DNA of 64,000 nt from contig JACMJZ010000032.1 in the NCBI GenBank assembly GCA_014380365.1, forward strand, positions 168,860-232,859. The letters are read 5' to 3'. Below, one piece after another: positions 40,247 to 47,650 of this stretch. The DNA comes from Pyrinomonadaceae bacterium. GTDB lineage: Bacteria > Acidobacteriota > Blastocatellia > Pyrinomonadales > Pyrinomonadaceae. The translations under genes were made by a program, and so were the position numbers. The notes beneath the pieces are model-generated. The model was not told the DNA's origin, ran no database searches, and was given only the letters and a program-made list of their open reading frames with translations. The stretch's first letter is position 1. The number at the start of each line of letters is the position of its first letter.

Positions 40247-41056
40247 TCAATCTTTTTTTGCGCCCTCTCCCTCTACCCAAAGCTCGCCGTCTTCAAAAAC
40301 TTCTTTCTTCCAGATAGGCACGGTGCGTTTCAGTTCACGGATTGCCCACTCGCAGGCTTCGAAGGCGGCGCGTCGATGCGGAGCGCTGACGGCGATCACT
40401 ACACTCGTTTCTCCAATTTCCAGGCGGCCGGTGCGGTGCACGACGCCGATGTGCGCAATTTCAAATTGTTCGTGCGCTTCACGGCCAAGCCTCTGGAGTT
40501 CGCATAAGGCCATCGGCTGGTAAGCTTCGTAAACCAGATGGAGCGTTCTTCGCCCGCGAGTCCATTCACGCGCGTAGCCGTCGAGCGTTACGGTGGCGCC
40601 GCATTCGGGGAGGACGACTCTGCGGGCGACGGCGCCGACATCGATGGGCTCCGAGGTTAGCTCAAAGAAGTCGTTTGCGAACTTTGAGGCAGGCAGGACG
40701 AGCACCCCATCGGGGCTGCCCCGACGGGGACCCCGCTTGCCTACGCTCCCAGCGTCGGCGCTCTTCTGGGAGCCGCCGCTTACTGGAGGAAAAACAGCGA
40801 GCTCGTCGCCATTCTCGATCGGCCGATCTCGCTGGGCGTATTCCTGATTCACTGCAAACAAAAGGGACCGACCGAAGCGCTGCAGCTCCGGATATTTTTC
40901 CAGCACTTCCGCGAAAGCGTCGGCGGCGGTGGTGGCGCTGCGCAATACGAAGCGCACCTCATCGTGTTCTACCGCATCGCGCGCCGCGCCAAAAAAGAGC
41001 AGGCGCACCTGAATCTCGTTCGTCTGCGGGCGATGGTCTTGGGCCGCATTAATCAT
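40247..41056 (-). CDS. MoaD-MoaE fusion, molybdopterin synthase in one chain
   Basis: 269 residues. Residues 14-95 are a MoaD beta-grasp domain that ends with its Gly-Gly (FPPVSGG), and residues about 130-265 are a MoaE domain (IDVGAVARRVV, GATVTLDGYAREWTRGR, VPIWKKE with the catalytic lysines). Between them, residues 96-125 are an unusual linker partly encoded by palindrome sequence. MoaD must have a free C-terminal thiocarboxylate, so the chain must be cut after Gly-Gly, as reported for mycobacterial MoaX, or else act in another way. MoaD-MoaE makes molybdopterin from precursor Z for MsrP and other enzymes. Confidence 0.85.
   Translation of the reverse strand: MINAAQDHRPQTNEIQVRLLFFGAARDAVEHDEVRFVLRSATTAADAFAEVLEKYPELQRFGRSLLFAVNQEYAQRDRPIENGDELAVFPPVSGGSQKSADAGSVGKRGPRRGSPDGVLVLPASKFANDFFELTSEPIDVGAVARRVVLPECGATVTLDGYAREWTRGRRTLHLVYEAYQPMALCELQRLGREAHEQFEIAHIGVVHRTGRLEIGETSVVIAVSAPHRRAAFEACEWAIRELKRTVPIWKKEVFEDGELWVEGEGAKKD
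40690..40770. repeat. Partial palindromic repeat inside the MoaD-MoaE linker
   Basis: The linker DNA has tcggggctgccccga followed by cggggaccccg, and gcctacgctcccagcgtc, which resemble fragments of families G and B. The match is weaker than for the other intragenic copies, so the origin from a repeat is probable but not certain. Confidence 0.45.
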
Positions 41057-41120
41057 TCGAAGAATTCCACATCAGCAATGCCTGTTACCATCAAGAGGGA
41101 CAGGACTGTCTGTCCTACTG

Positions 41121-41819
41121 TCATTCCAGTTCAAACTTCTTGCCACTGTGTCCATTACCTTTCGCCAGCTCGTGCACGCGCGCGCGTTCTTCGTAATTGT
41201 CGACCACGAGGGAGAGGATTTCGCGGAGACGATCCAGTCTTTCGCTGGTTGAGCGGATTTCGAGCAACAGCTGTTTCGCATTCGTGTCGAGTTCCACGGC
41301 CGCCGCTACCAGAAATGAAAGTCTCTGGGGCTCAGTGTCGGAGATGTCCGGCAGGTTGGCTCGTTCGTCGTTTATTTTGCGAACGGCGCGAGCGATGCGA
41401 GTGAAACTTCCGGCAACTTCCTGAGCGCTGGCGTTGAGCGCGTCGCTATCTTCAGGCTCGTCTTCAAAGAAACTGACTCGCGCCACGAGATATTCATCGT
41501 CTCGCTCGACATAGCTTTCAATCCGATACCTGATTACGCCGACGGTGAGGATGTTTGACCGGCCATCGGGTAACGTCTGCGTCTCCGTGACCTCAGCCAC
41601 ACACCCGACGTGGCCGGCTGGCGGGATATCGTTTTCCGACGCATCTTCCAGATAGGAGAGCCCGAAAAGATTGTTGGTGTTTCGGATGTCATCCAGCATT
41701 TGGCGGTAGCGCTGCTCAAAAATATGCAGCGGCAGAGGTACGCCCGGGAACAACACCATCGGCAGCGGGAAGAGGGGAAGTTCGCTCACACCGCTAACTT
41801 TGTCACTAGCTTCGCTCAT
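41121..41819 (-). CDS. Lon N-terminal domain (PUA-like) protein
   Basis: 232 residues with the LON substrate-binding opening LPLFPLPMVLFPGVPLPLHIFEQRYRQML, followed by EIGCVAEV-type strands and a C-terminal helical segment. The ATPase and protease domains of Lon are absent. Stand-alone versions occur widely and their function is not settled; they may bind unfolded substrates. It sits just downstream, on the same strand, of nothing recognisable; the MoaD-MoaE fusion follows after about 65 bases. Confidence 0.85.
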   Translation of the reverse strand: MSEASDKVSGVSELPLFPLPMVLFPGVPLPLHIFEQRYRQMLDDIRNTNNLFGLSYLEDASENDIPPAGHVGCVAEVTETQTLPDGRSNILTVGVIRYRIESYVERDDEYLVARVSFFEDEPEDSDALNASAQEVAGSFTRIARAVRKINDERANLPDISDTEPQRLSFLVAAAVELDTNAKQLLLEIRSTSERLDRLREILSLVVDNYEERARVHELAKGNGHSGKKFELE

Positions 41820-41944
41820 TGAAGTTTTGCTGCTGGCCGGACTACCGAGTTTGGATGTTACGAAGTGCGAGGTGATTATCGCAGACCAAGGAAGAGAAGT
41901 CAGTAACGGCTGGGCCTAAGTGAGTTGCTGGGCGAGTTTGAAGA

Positions 41945-41991
41945 GTGGCACGGGCGTCTCGCCCGTGTCTCACGCGCAAAATGTGTGTGCC
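41945..41991. repeat. Palindromic repeat, family A
   Basis: gtggcacgggcgtctcgcccgtg followed by cacgcgcaaaatgtgtgtgccgc, the second hairpin being diverged. It lies in the space between the Lon-N gene and the propeller gene. Confidence 0.7.
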
Positions 41992-42001
41992 GCAAGCTGA
42001 A

Positions 42002-43267
42002 TTACTTTGCCGGCTCTGTTCGGAAGAAGTCGAGGCCCGCTGCTTCCGCAGCCACATCCACACTCGCCACTATCTTACGGGTGGAGAGATCGATTATTTC
42101 GACGGTGCCTGGTTCGGCTCCAACGCCTTCGACTGACACAAACGCGTACCGGTCGTCTGGTGAAACTACAACGCCGTGGAGCACGCTGCGACGGGTTGGA
42201 ATGCGCGCGAGCTCAGCACCACTTTTCAAGTCGACAATAGTCACCGACTGATCGCGTTTGTTGGTTGCCAGCAGCCTGGTGCCGTCTTTGGTCACGGCAA
42301 GATTGTAGACGCCCGCACGGGCCGGAATTCTTCTAACTACGATCCATTTGGCTGCATCCACTTCGACGATCTCGCTCGACTTATTGCAGGCGACGAAAAT
42401 CGACGATCCTTTAACGGACGGTTGCGCCCAGGTTGGCGAACATGAACTGTCGCCCGCTTTTGGGGGTTCCATCCCATGACCCCCGACGTCGATTTTATCT
42501 GAGTGTTTATGCCCGGCAGTGGTTGGGGGTTTCGTCGTCACTGCTGTTTTTATCGGTCCGTCCACGCCGACCGCCCGGCCCTTTGTTAACAGGAAATGAC
42601 GCGACACTTTCAAGCTTTGAGTGTCTATCTCCACCAGCATGTCGTCCATCATGCAAGCTGAATAGTGTTTGGTTCCCTGCGGATTCAGCCGCGAGCCATG
42701 CGGCATCGCACATGTTGGGATGCGCGCCACCTCGAGCATCGGCCCGGTGGCGACGACGGAAACTGACGAGGGTTCCATGTCTCCATGCAGGTTAAAGTTG
42801 ACCACGTAGAGCAGGCTGCCGTCGGAGTTCAAATCCATCGTAGCGGGGAAGAGCCCGAGCCTGACTCGCCCCAGCACGCGGTCGTCTTTCGTGGAATACT
42901 TCCACACCGATCCAAACGGGCGGCCATGCGCAAGGGAAACGAAATAGGAATTCTGGTCGCGAGACACTGCAATTCCATGCGGCCCGTCAATGTCGACGGG
43001 CATGTCGCCAGTTGGCAGCTCCCGATCGACATGCGCTCCGGAGGGTCCAAAACGCACCAGCGAGATCTTGTCGGCGGCTTCGGATAAAACGTAAACGAGA
43101 TAATCCCGGTCGGGCTTTGCCTGTGCGAATGCGGTGGGGACCACTCCGAACGCGCATGTAAAGAGGAGCAACGCGATGAGCCTTGCAGTTAGCCGCAGAG
43201 ACACAGAGTCGCAGAGAGTGACAAGCCAGGAACGCTCGCTGCCAAGTTTAATAGTCTCTACTAGCAT
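42002..43267 (-). CDS. Secreted YVTN-type beta-propeller protein
   Basis: About 420 residues from an ATG at 43267; a GTG at 43204 directly before the signal peptide is an equally good start, and the upstream codons resemble repeat sequence. A signal peptide (RLIALLLFTCAFGVVPTAFA) precedes a seven-bladed propeller of the YVTN family: repeats such as VYVLSEAADKISLV, YNLAVTKDGTRLLATNK and VVSPDDRYAFVSVEG. Such proteins bind partners at the cell surface or periplasm. A loop around residues 240-280 is rich in Lys, Pro, Gly and His. Function unknown. Confidence 0.75.
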   Translation of the reverse strand: MLVETIKLGSERSWLVTLCDSVSLRLTARLIALLLFTCAFGVVPTAFAQAKPDRDYLVYVLSEAADKISLVRFGPSGAHVDRELPTGDMPVDIDGPHGIAVSRDQNSYFVSLAHGRPFGSVWKYSTKDDRVLGRVRLGLFPATMDLNSDGSLLYVVNFNLHGDMEPSSVSVVATGPMLEVARIPTCAMPHGSRLNPQGTKHYSACMMDDMLVEIDTQSLKVSRHFLLTKGRAVGVDGPIKTAVTTKPPTTAGHKHSDKIDVGGHGMEPPKAGDSSCSPTWAQPSVKGSSIFVACNKSSEIVEVDAAKWIVVRRIPARAGVYNLAVTKDGTRLLATNKRDQSVTIVDLKSGAELARIPTRRSVLHGVVVSPDDRYAFVSVEGVGAEPGTVEIIDLSTRKIVASVDVAAEAAGLDFFRTEPAK

Positions 43268-43299
43268 TCGTTTGCGACGCCGCAAATGCAAGACCAAAG

Positions 43300-43369
43300 A
43301 CGATCCACGAAACCACTCGAAGCAACACGAATTGCGTTTAGTGCTTATTCGTGGTTTTCGTGGATCGTT
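43300..43369. repeat. Inverted repeat
   Basis: cgatccacgaaaccac against gtggttttcgtggatcg, separated by about 34 bases. It lies between the propeller gene and the next secreted-protein gene and is distinct from the other families. Confidence 0.55.
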
Positions 43370-43419
43370 CCCCGTTTGTTTGCGGTCGCGCCTATGTCTT
43401 GCGCTTCCAAAATTTTCGG

Positions 43420-44502
43420 CTATGGCTTCTCGGGAGGAAAATCAGCCTCGTCGATTTCATCGATCACCTTCAGTTCCGCGCCAAACTTCCGGTAACCACG
43501 GAAGCGAATTTCGTTGCGACTCTGAATAGTCCGCTGGCGGTTAACACTCGTGAGTAAGACTTCGGAGTTAGTTGGTAATAAATACTTGTTCTCGCCGATT
43601 GTGACCCAGTCGTAGTCTATGAGCGTGGCTGCCGCCGTGATGGGGAAGTCTGCCTGGATGTCGGTTGCGATCTGCTCGAATCGCAGCACGCGATTAGTTT
43701 CGCGGTCAATCCAAACGCGCCCTCGCGAGCCGGCACTTGCCGAGTTATCGTCTGCGCTGAGGGTTAGTTTCGAAAAAGGTTTCTTAATCTCATACTCGAA
43801 AACCAACGTGCGCCGCTCACGGATCAGGTCGGTATCAGCCAGCTTGAACTCGGTCTTCGATTCCGGTCGAAAAAGATCTGCCAGCGCTGAAATGTACTCC
43901 ACCCCAGTAGAGCTGGCGCCGCCGACCTGTTTGCTGTAACTCCTGCTTTCGGGCGCGTCCGGCGACGAAGGCATGCCGTTGATCGCCAGCACTTTGTACT
44001 GCTCACCCGAGTTGGCCCGATAGCCGACCGCGATAGTCAAATTGTCCTGGGGTATCCAATTATTGGTTGTGCCATAGGCTACCGACCGCTTGATCAGTTG
44101 CTTAACTATGAAGTCGGGCATTGCATCCGCGGCGGCCAGCGTCGCCACGCGCGTCCGCTCCAATAGTTCATTCGCTTCGCCCTCGGGAGGTCGTGTCGAA
44201 GCCGTCGGATTCACTCTTCTGCGTTCAGCTTCCTCGAGCGTGCGGCGAAGCAAGGCGTCGTTGCCGCTCTTGCTCGCCACCAGCGATCGCATGCCGGCAG
44301 TCAGCGGGAAACCGATGCCGCGCTGGCGAAGTTCGGCGACTATATCGTCACGCCGTTCGGGGTGCGCTGGTAGTTGGTAAACGAGTGCGACAAGTTCTTT
44401 GCTGGTAAGCGGGCGTGTCGAAGTTTGCGCGGTAGCAGTGAATGAACCGACTGGAACAAGGACGAAAGCAATTGCGAGAAGGTATTTATTAATGCGTTTC
44501 AT
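43420..44502 (-). CDS. Secreted hypothetical protein
   Basis: 360 residues with a signal peptide (residues 1-25, ending ATAQ). The middle (SVAYGTTNNWIPQDNLTIAVGYR, VWIDRETNRVLRFEQIATDI) looks beta-rich and resembles lipid-binding or outer-membrane-associated folds, but no family can be named. Gene order is propeller then this gene on the minus strand, with an inverted repeat in between; they may form one unit. The opposite-strand ORFs here are shadows. Confidence 0.6.
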   Translation of the reverse strand: MKRINKYLLAIAFVLVPVGSFTATAQTSTRPLTSKELVALVYQLPAHPERRDDIVAELRQRGIGFPLTAGMRSLVASKSGNDALLRRTLEEAERRRVNPTASTRPPEGEANELLERTRVATLAAADAMPDFIVKQLIKRSVAYGTTNNWIPQDNLTIAVGYRANSGEQYKVLAINGMPSSPDAPESRSYSKQVGGASSTGVEYISALADLFRPESKTEFKLADTDLIRERRTLVFEYEIKKPFSKLTLSADDNSASAGSRGRVWIDRETNRVLRFEQIATDIQADFPITAAATLIDYDWVTIGENKYLLPTNSEVLLTSVNRQRTIQSRNEIRFRGYRKFGAELKVIDEIDEADFPPEKP

Positions 44503-44827
44503 ATTAAAGCAGACTGATTAAACTCAGACGTTTACCTGGGAGCGCAGGCATCCTGCCTGCAATGAGCGCGAAGCGCGAACTTCCGGGAACAGTTCCGATG
44601 GAACTAGCGACTGGCTAGTTGCCTCGGGAAGACTTCACAGAGCTTAACTTAATCCGGTGAGGTGGCCAAAAGGCGGGTTGAGCTGGGAGCGCAGGCATCT
44701 TGCCTACAAACGCGAGCGCAGCTCGCGAAGAAATTATAGCGAAGAATAGCAGCCGGTTCGCGCTTCGCGCTCATTGCAGGCAGGATGCCTGCGCTCCCAG
44801 CGTCTGCGCTCCCAGCCAAACTGCCCC
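44503..44827. other. Gene-free stretch filled by palindromic repeats
   Basis: Almost all of it is the family B palindrome cluster at 44536-44816. No gene, RNA or clear promoter was found apart from that. Confidence 0.5.
44536..44816. repeat. Palindromic repeat cluster, family B
   Basis: Contains gggagcgcaggcatcctgcctgcaatgagcgcg at the left, agctgggagcgcaggcatcttgcc in the middle and gcaggcaggatgcctgcgctcccagc at the right, so at least two nested copies of the element found at 9907-10063 and 25362-25473. Confidence 0.75.
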
Positions 44828-45961
44828 TCAGCTAGAACAGAGTCTCTGGACTGTTTGCGTCAGTATTTCCACGCATTTTTCCAGCTCATCGACCGGCACA
44901 AACTCTCCTGTCCGGTGTGCGACGCGAATATCGCCGGCTCCTATCACCACAGCTTCGGCGCCAAGTTCCGCCATTTGAGCGGCTTCGGTACCAAACGCTA
45001 CGGTGCCTGCTTCGCGGCCAGTCAACTCCTCAAGGAGACTTACCAGACGGGAATCAGCAGATGTTTCAAAACCTTCGTCGGCCCGAGCTGCGTCCACTTC
45101 GCAAACAAATGCGGGGTGAAGGGCCGTTTCCGCCTCTATGGCCTGGTAAAGCAGATCCAGCACGCGGCTGGGTTCTTGCCCGGGTATGGGCCGCCATTCG
45201 AGCGTCATCCGACATTCACCGGCAATCACGTTCTTCGCAGTGCCTCCCCGGATCAAGCCTACGTTGAGTGTCGTGCAGGGCGGATCAAACGCCGCGTGCT
45301 CGTCGCTTCTTAGTCGCACTGCCATCTCTTCAATCTTGGTCAGCAGGCGTGCCGCGCCAAACACCGCTGACGTTCCCAACGCCGGGTAAGCGCTGTGACC
45401 TTCGCGACCTTTAATGAGGATCTCCGCGACACAGTAACCCTTGCCGGCGCGCATGGGCCGCAGGGAAGTAGGCTCGCCAACAATTGCATATCGCGTCTGT
45501 AGCGCCCGGGCTTTAGCGAGACGCTTTGCGCCCACCAGGCCAATCTCTTCATCGGCTGTGAATACCAACGCCAGCGGGTGCTTCAGCTGCTCAAGATTCA
45601 CTGCTGCGACTGCACTGAGCGCGGCGGCAATGAATGCCTTCGTGTCACACGCGCCGCGCCCAAAGAGTTTTCCCTGGCGCTCGGTGAGTTTCAGCGCGTC
45701 TTCCCAGGTTGGATCGTAAGGAACGGTATCGGTGTGCCCCACCAGCGCAAGCTCGACTCCAGTCGTGTCAGAGAACTCGGTGCCGGCGAGAGCGATTAGG
45801 TTTACTTTTTCGATACCGTTGGCGTCCGTGTAGGGAAAGTCGTTGACGCTGAAGCCAAGCGCCTCGCAGTGTTGTGCGAGGTATCCCGCGATGCTGAGAT
45901 TTGATCGCGATGAGACGGAATCGATAGCAACCAATTCCGCGAGTGTTTGCTGCACAGTCAT
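44828..45961 (-). CDS. M20-family metallo-hydrolase, ArgE/acetylornithine-deacetylase-like
   Basis: 377 residues from the ATG at 45961. The M20 dimetal site is complete: LVGHTDTV (His, Asp), the bridging Asp in FGRGACDTK, the Glu pair in VFTADEEIG, and the late His in IGAGDIRVAHRTGE. The best named relatives are ArgE-type deacetylases, but hutF lies directly upstream on the same strand, so the substrate may be a histidine-degradation product such as an N-formyl amino acid rather than N-acetylornithine. That is inference. The longer ORF beginning at 46111 is only read-through of a family D palindrome. Confidence 0.8.
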   Translation of the reverse strand: MTVQQTLAELVAIDSVSSRSNLSIAGYLAQHCEALGFSVNDFPYTDANGIEKVNLIALAGTEFSDTTGVELALVGHTDTVPYDPTWEDALKLTERQGKLFGRGACDTKAFIAAALSAVAAVNLEQLKHPLALVFTADEEIGLVGAKRLAKARALQTRYAIVGEPTSLRPMRAGKGYCVAEILIKGREGHSAYPALGTSAVFGAARLLTKIEEMAVRLRSDEHAAFDPPCTTLNVGLIRGGTAKNVIAGECRMTLEWRPIPGQEPSRVLDLLYQAIEAETALHPAFVCEVDAARADEGFETSADSRLVSLLEELTGREAGTVAFGTEAAQMAELGAEAVVIGAGDIRVAHRTGEFVPVDELEKCVEILTQTVQRLCSS

Positions 45962-45984
45962 ACTTTTTCTTTCACAGGCTGGAG

Positions 45985-46086
45985 CAGAAGCGGGGGCAAG
46001 CCCGCCTTCCCTACCACAAGCTAACGATAGTTGAGCTAGTAAGGGAATGCTCAGTCGGGAAGGCGGGCTTGCCCCCGCTGCTTCGG
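45985..46086. repeat. Palindromic repeat, family D
   Basis: Arms gcgggggcaagcccgccttccc and gggaaggcgggcttgcccccgc with the shared centre agctaacgatagttgagcta. It is the spacer between hutF and the M20 hydrolase and the best preserved family D copy. Confidence 0.85.
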
Positions 46087-46101
46087 CTTCCGCATGCGGA
46101 A

Positions 46102-47622
46102 TCAACCCCACAATTTCTTTTGCAATGCCTTGAATCGCTCTACAATTTCTTCTTGCTCGGTGTGCTGGCCATCCTCCACAATCCGCTTTCCGCCAACAAC
46201 TACATCTCTCAGAGCCGTTTTTGATAGGGAGAAAACAATGCCCGCGAGGAGATCCGCCTCGGAAGCGCCGGCGATTGAAGGATCGTTGAGATCCACTGTG
46301 AAGAAGTCTGCCGGTCGTCCAGGTGCGAGCGTTCCGACGGGTGCGCCAATGCTCTCGGCGCCGCTGATCGTAGCGCTTGCGAAGAGGCGCGCGGCAATCG
46401 CCGACAGCCCGTTATCCTCAGCTGAAGCTAAAACAGCGCGTTCGATTTTCTGAAGCCGCAGGTGGTATTCGAGTTCCCGCGCGTCCTCCAGCAGATCGAT
46501 CTCCACGTGGCTGTCCGTGCCCAGCGCCACGCGCACGCCATGCTTGAAGTATTCATCAACAGGCACAACTCCATCGCCGAGGTTCCGTTCCGTAGTGGGG
46601 CAAGCGCAAACCATCGCCCGTGCGCGGGCCAGCATGGCAATCGCTTTCGGAGTTACGTGGATCATGTGAACACCCGTGAACCGCTCGCTCAGCAAGCCCT
46701 CAGTTTCCAACAAAGCAACTGGCGATCGGCGGTGTTCAGCGATACAAGCGGAGACCTCCGCGGGCTGTTCGGCCACGTGCATGTGTGTGGGAAGCTCTTT
46801 CTCATTTGCGAACTCAATAATTCGTTTCAAGTAATCCAACGGCACCGCGCGAACGCTGTGCGGCGCCACCCCAGCCCAGGCCAAGGGCAAGGCAGAAACC
46901 CGACCGTCAGGGAGGGCTCTTCGGGGTTCCGCAGAGTTCTTAGGAGAGCCCTCCCTGACCGTCCCACCCCAACCGGGCTGCCCGGTCGGGGGCCCCGGGG
47001 TCGGGCTACTGCCCCGGCCCAGATGCGCTATCAGTTGTTCGACGTGCTTGAGATACGTCTCTGGATCCTTTTCAATGAACCTGGCTTGCTGAGGATTGCG
47101 TTCAGTTTCAAAACCGGAACGCGCATAAGCCACTCGCAGCAACGCAATCCGCAAACCTACATCCCGGGCCGCGCGTACCACCTCTTTCGCGAGCAAGTTT
47201 GGATCGTCATAAGGGACACCGGCGGGCCCGTGGTGTAAATAGTGAAACTCGCCTACCGAAGTGATTCCGCTCAGGGCCATTTCGAGAAATGCCATCCGCG
47301 ACGCATCGTAGACATCTTCGGGGGTCAGGCGCGTGGCCGCGCTGTACATCATTTCCCGCCAGGTCCAAAAGCTATCTTTGTTGTAAGCTGTGCGGTATTC
47401 AGTGCGGCCGCGAATCACGCGTTGGAAGGCATGCGAATGTGCGTTGACGAGGCCCGGGAGGAGGGCGCGATCCTTGAGGATAATTGGATTTTCAGTTTCA
47501 CTGGCTGGTGCGACGCCAGACAACTTACCGGCGTCATCGCAGACAAGGGCATAGTCGCTTTGGAACGCACCACCTTCATAAATGAACTCCGGCTGCCAAC
47601 TTGTTCGATTAGAATCACTCAA
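46102..47622 (-). CDS. hutF: HutF, formimidoylglutamate deiminase, with an in-frame repeat insert
   Basis: 506 residues. Start taken as the TTG at 47622, with GGAG ten bases ahead; no ATG near it fits. It is an amidohydrolase with GLVNAHSHAFQR (metal-binding HxH), THMHVAEQP, IHVTPKAIAMLARARAMV and GTDSHVEIDLL, all matching HutF. It converts N-formimidoyl-glutamate to N-formyl-glutamate and ammonia in the histidine degradation pathway. Residues about 206-242 are encoded by a family G palindrome and are proline- and glycine-rich, so the native enzyme is roughly 470 residues. The M20 hydrolase downstream may act on a later product. HutG and HutU are not visible. Confidence 0.85.
   Translation of the reverse strand: MSDSNRTSWQPEFIYEGGAFQSDYALVCDDAGKLSGVAPASETENPIILKDRALLPGLVNAHSHAFQRVIRGRTEYRTAYNKDSFWTWREMMYSAATRLTPEDVYDASRMAFLEMALSGITSVGEFHYLHHGPAGVPYDDPNLLAKEVVRAARDVGLRIALLRVAYARSGFETERNPQQARFIEKDPETYLKHVEQLIAHLGRGSSPTPGPPTGQPGWGGTVREGSPKNSAEPRRALPDGRVSALPLAWAGVAPHSVRAVPLDYLKRIIEFANEKELPTHMHVAEQPAEVSACIAEHRRSPVALLETEGLLSERFTGVHMIHVTPKAIAMLARARAMVCACPTTERNLGDGVVPVDEYFKHGVRVALGTDSHVEIDLLEDARELEYHLRLQKIERAVLASAEDNGLSAIAARLFASATISGAESIGAPVGTLAPGRPADFFTVDLNDPSIAGASEADLLAGIVFSLSKTALRDVVVGGKRIVEDGQHTEQEEIVERFKALQKKLWG
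46896..47007. repeat. Palindromic repeat, family G, inserted in frame inside hutF
   Basis: gagccctccctgaccgtcc and nested gggctgcccgg plus cgggggccccggggtcggg at 46946-47007 match the block in lhr at 26814-26875. An inverted partial copy (gaccgtcagggagggctc) precedes it at 46896-46925. In this gene the element reads without stops and adds about 37 residues. Confidence 0.85.
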
Positions 47623-47650
47623 GGACGGTAGTCTCCAGTTTGGCAGGCGG

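Noticed and set aside
45962-46111. Longer N-terminus for the M20 hydrolase
   Set aside because: The extension is read-through of a family D palindrome; the ATG at 45961 starts the conserved domain.
46462-47238. 258-codon ORF on the plus strand
   Set aside because: Antisense shadow of hutF.
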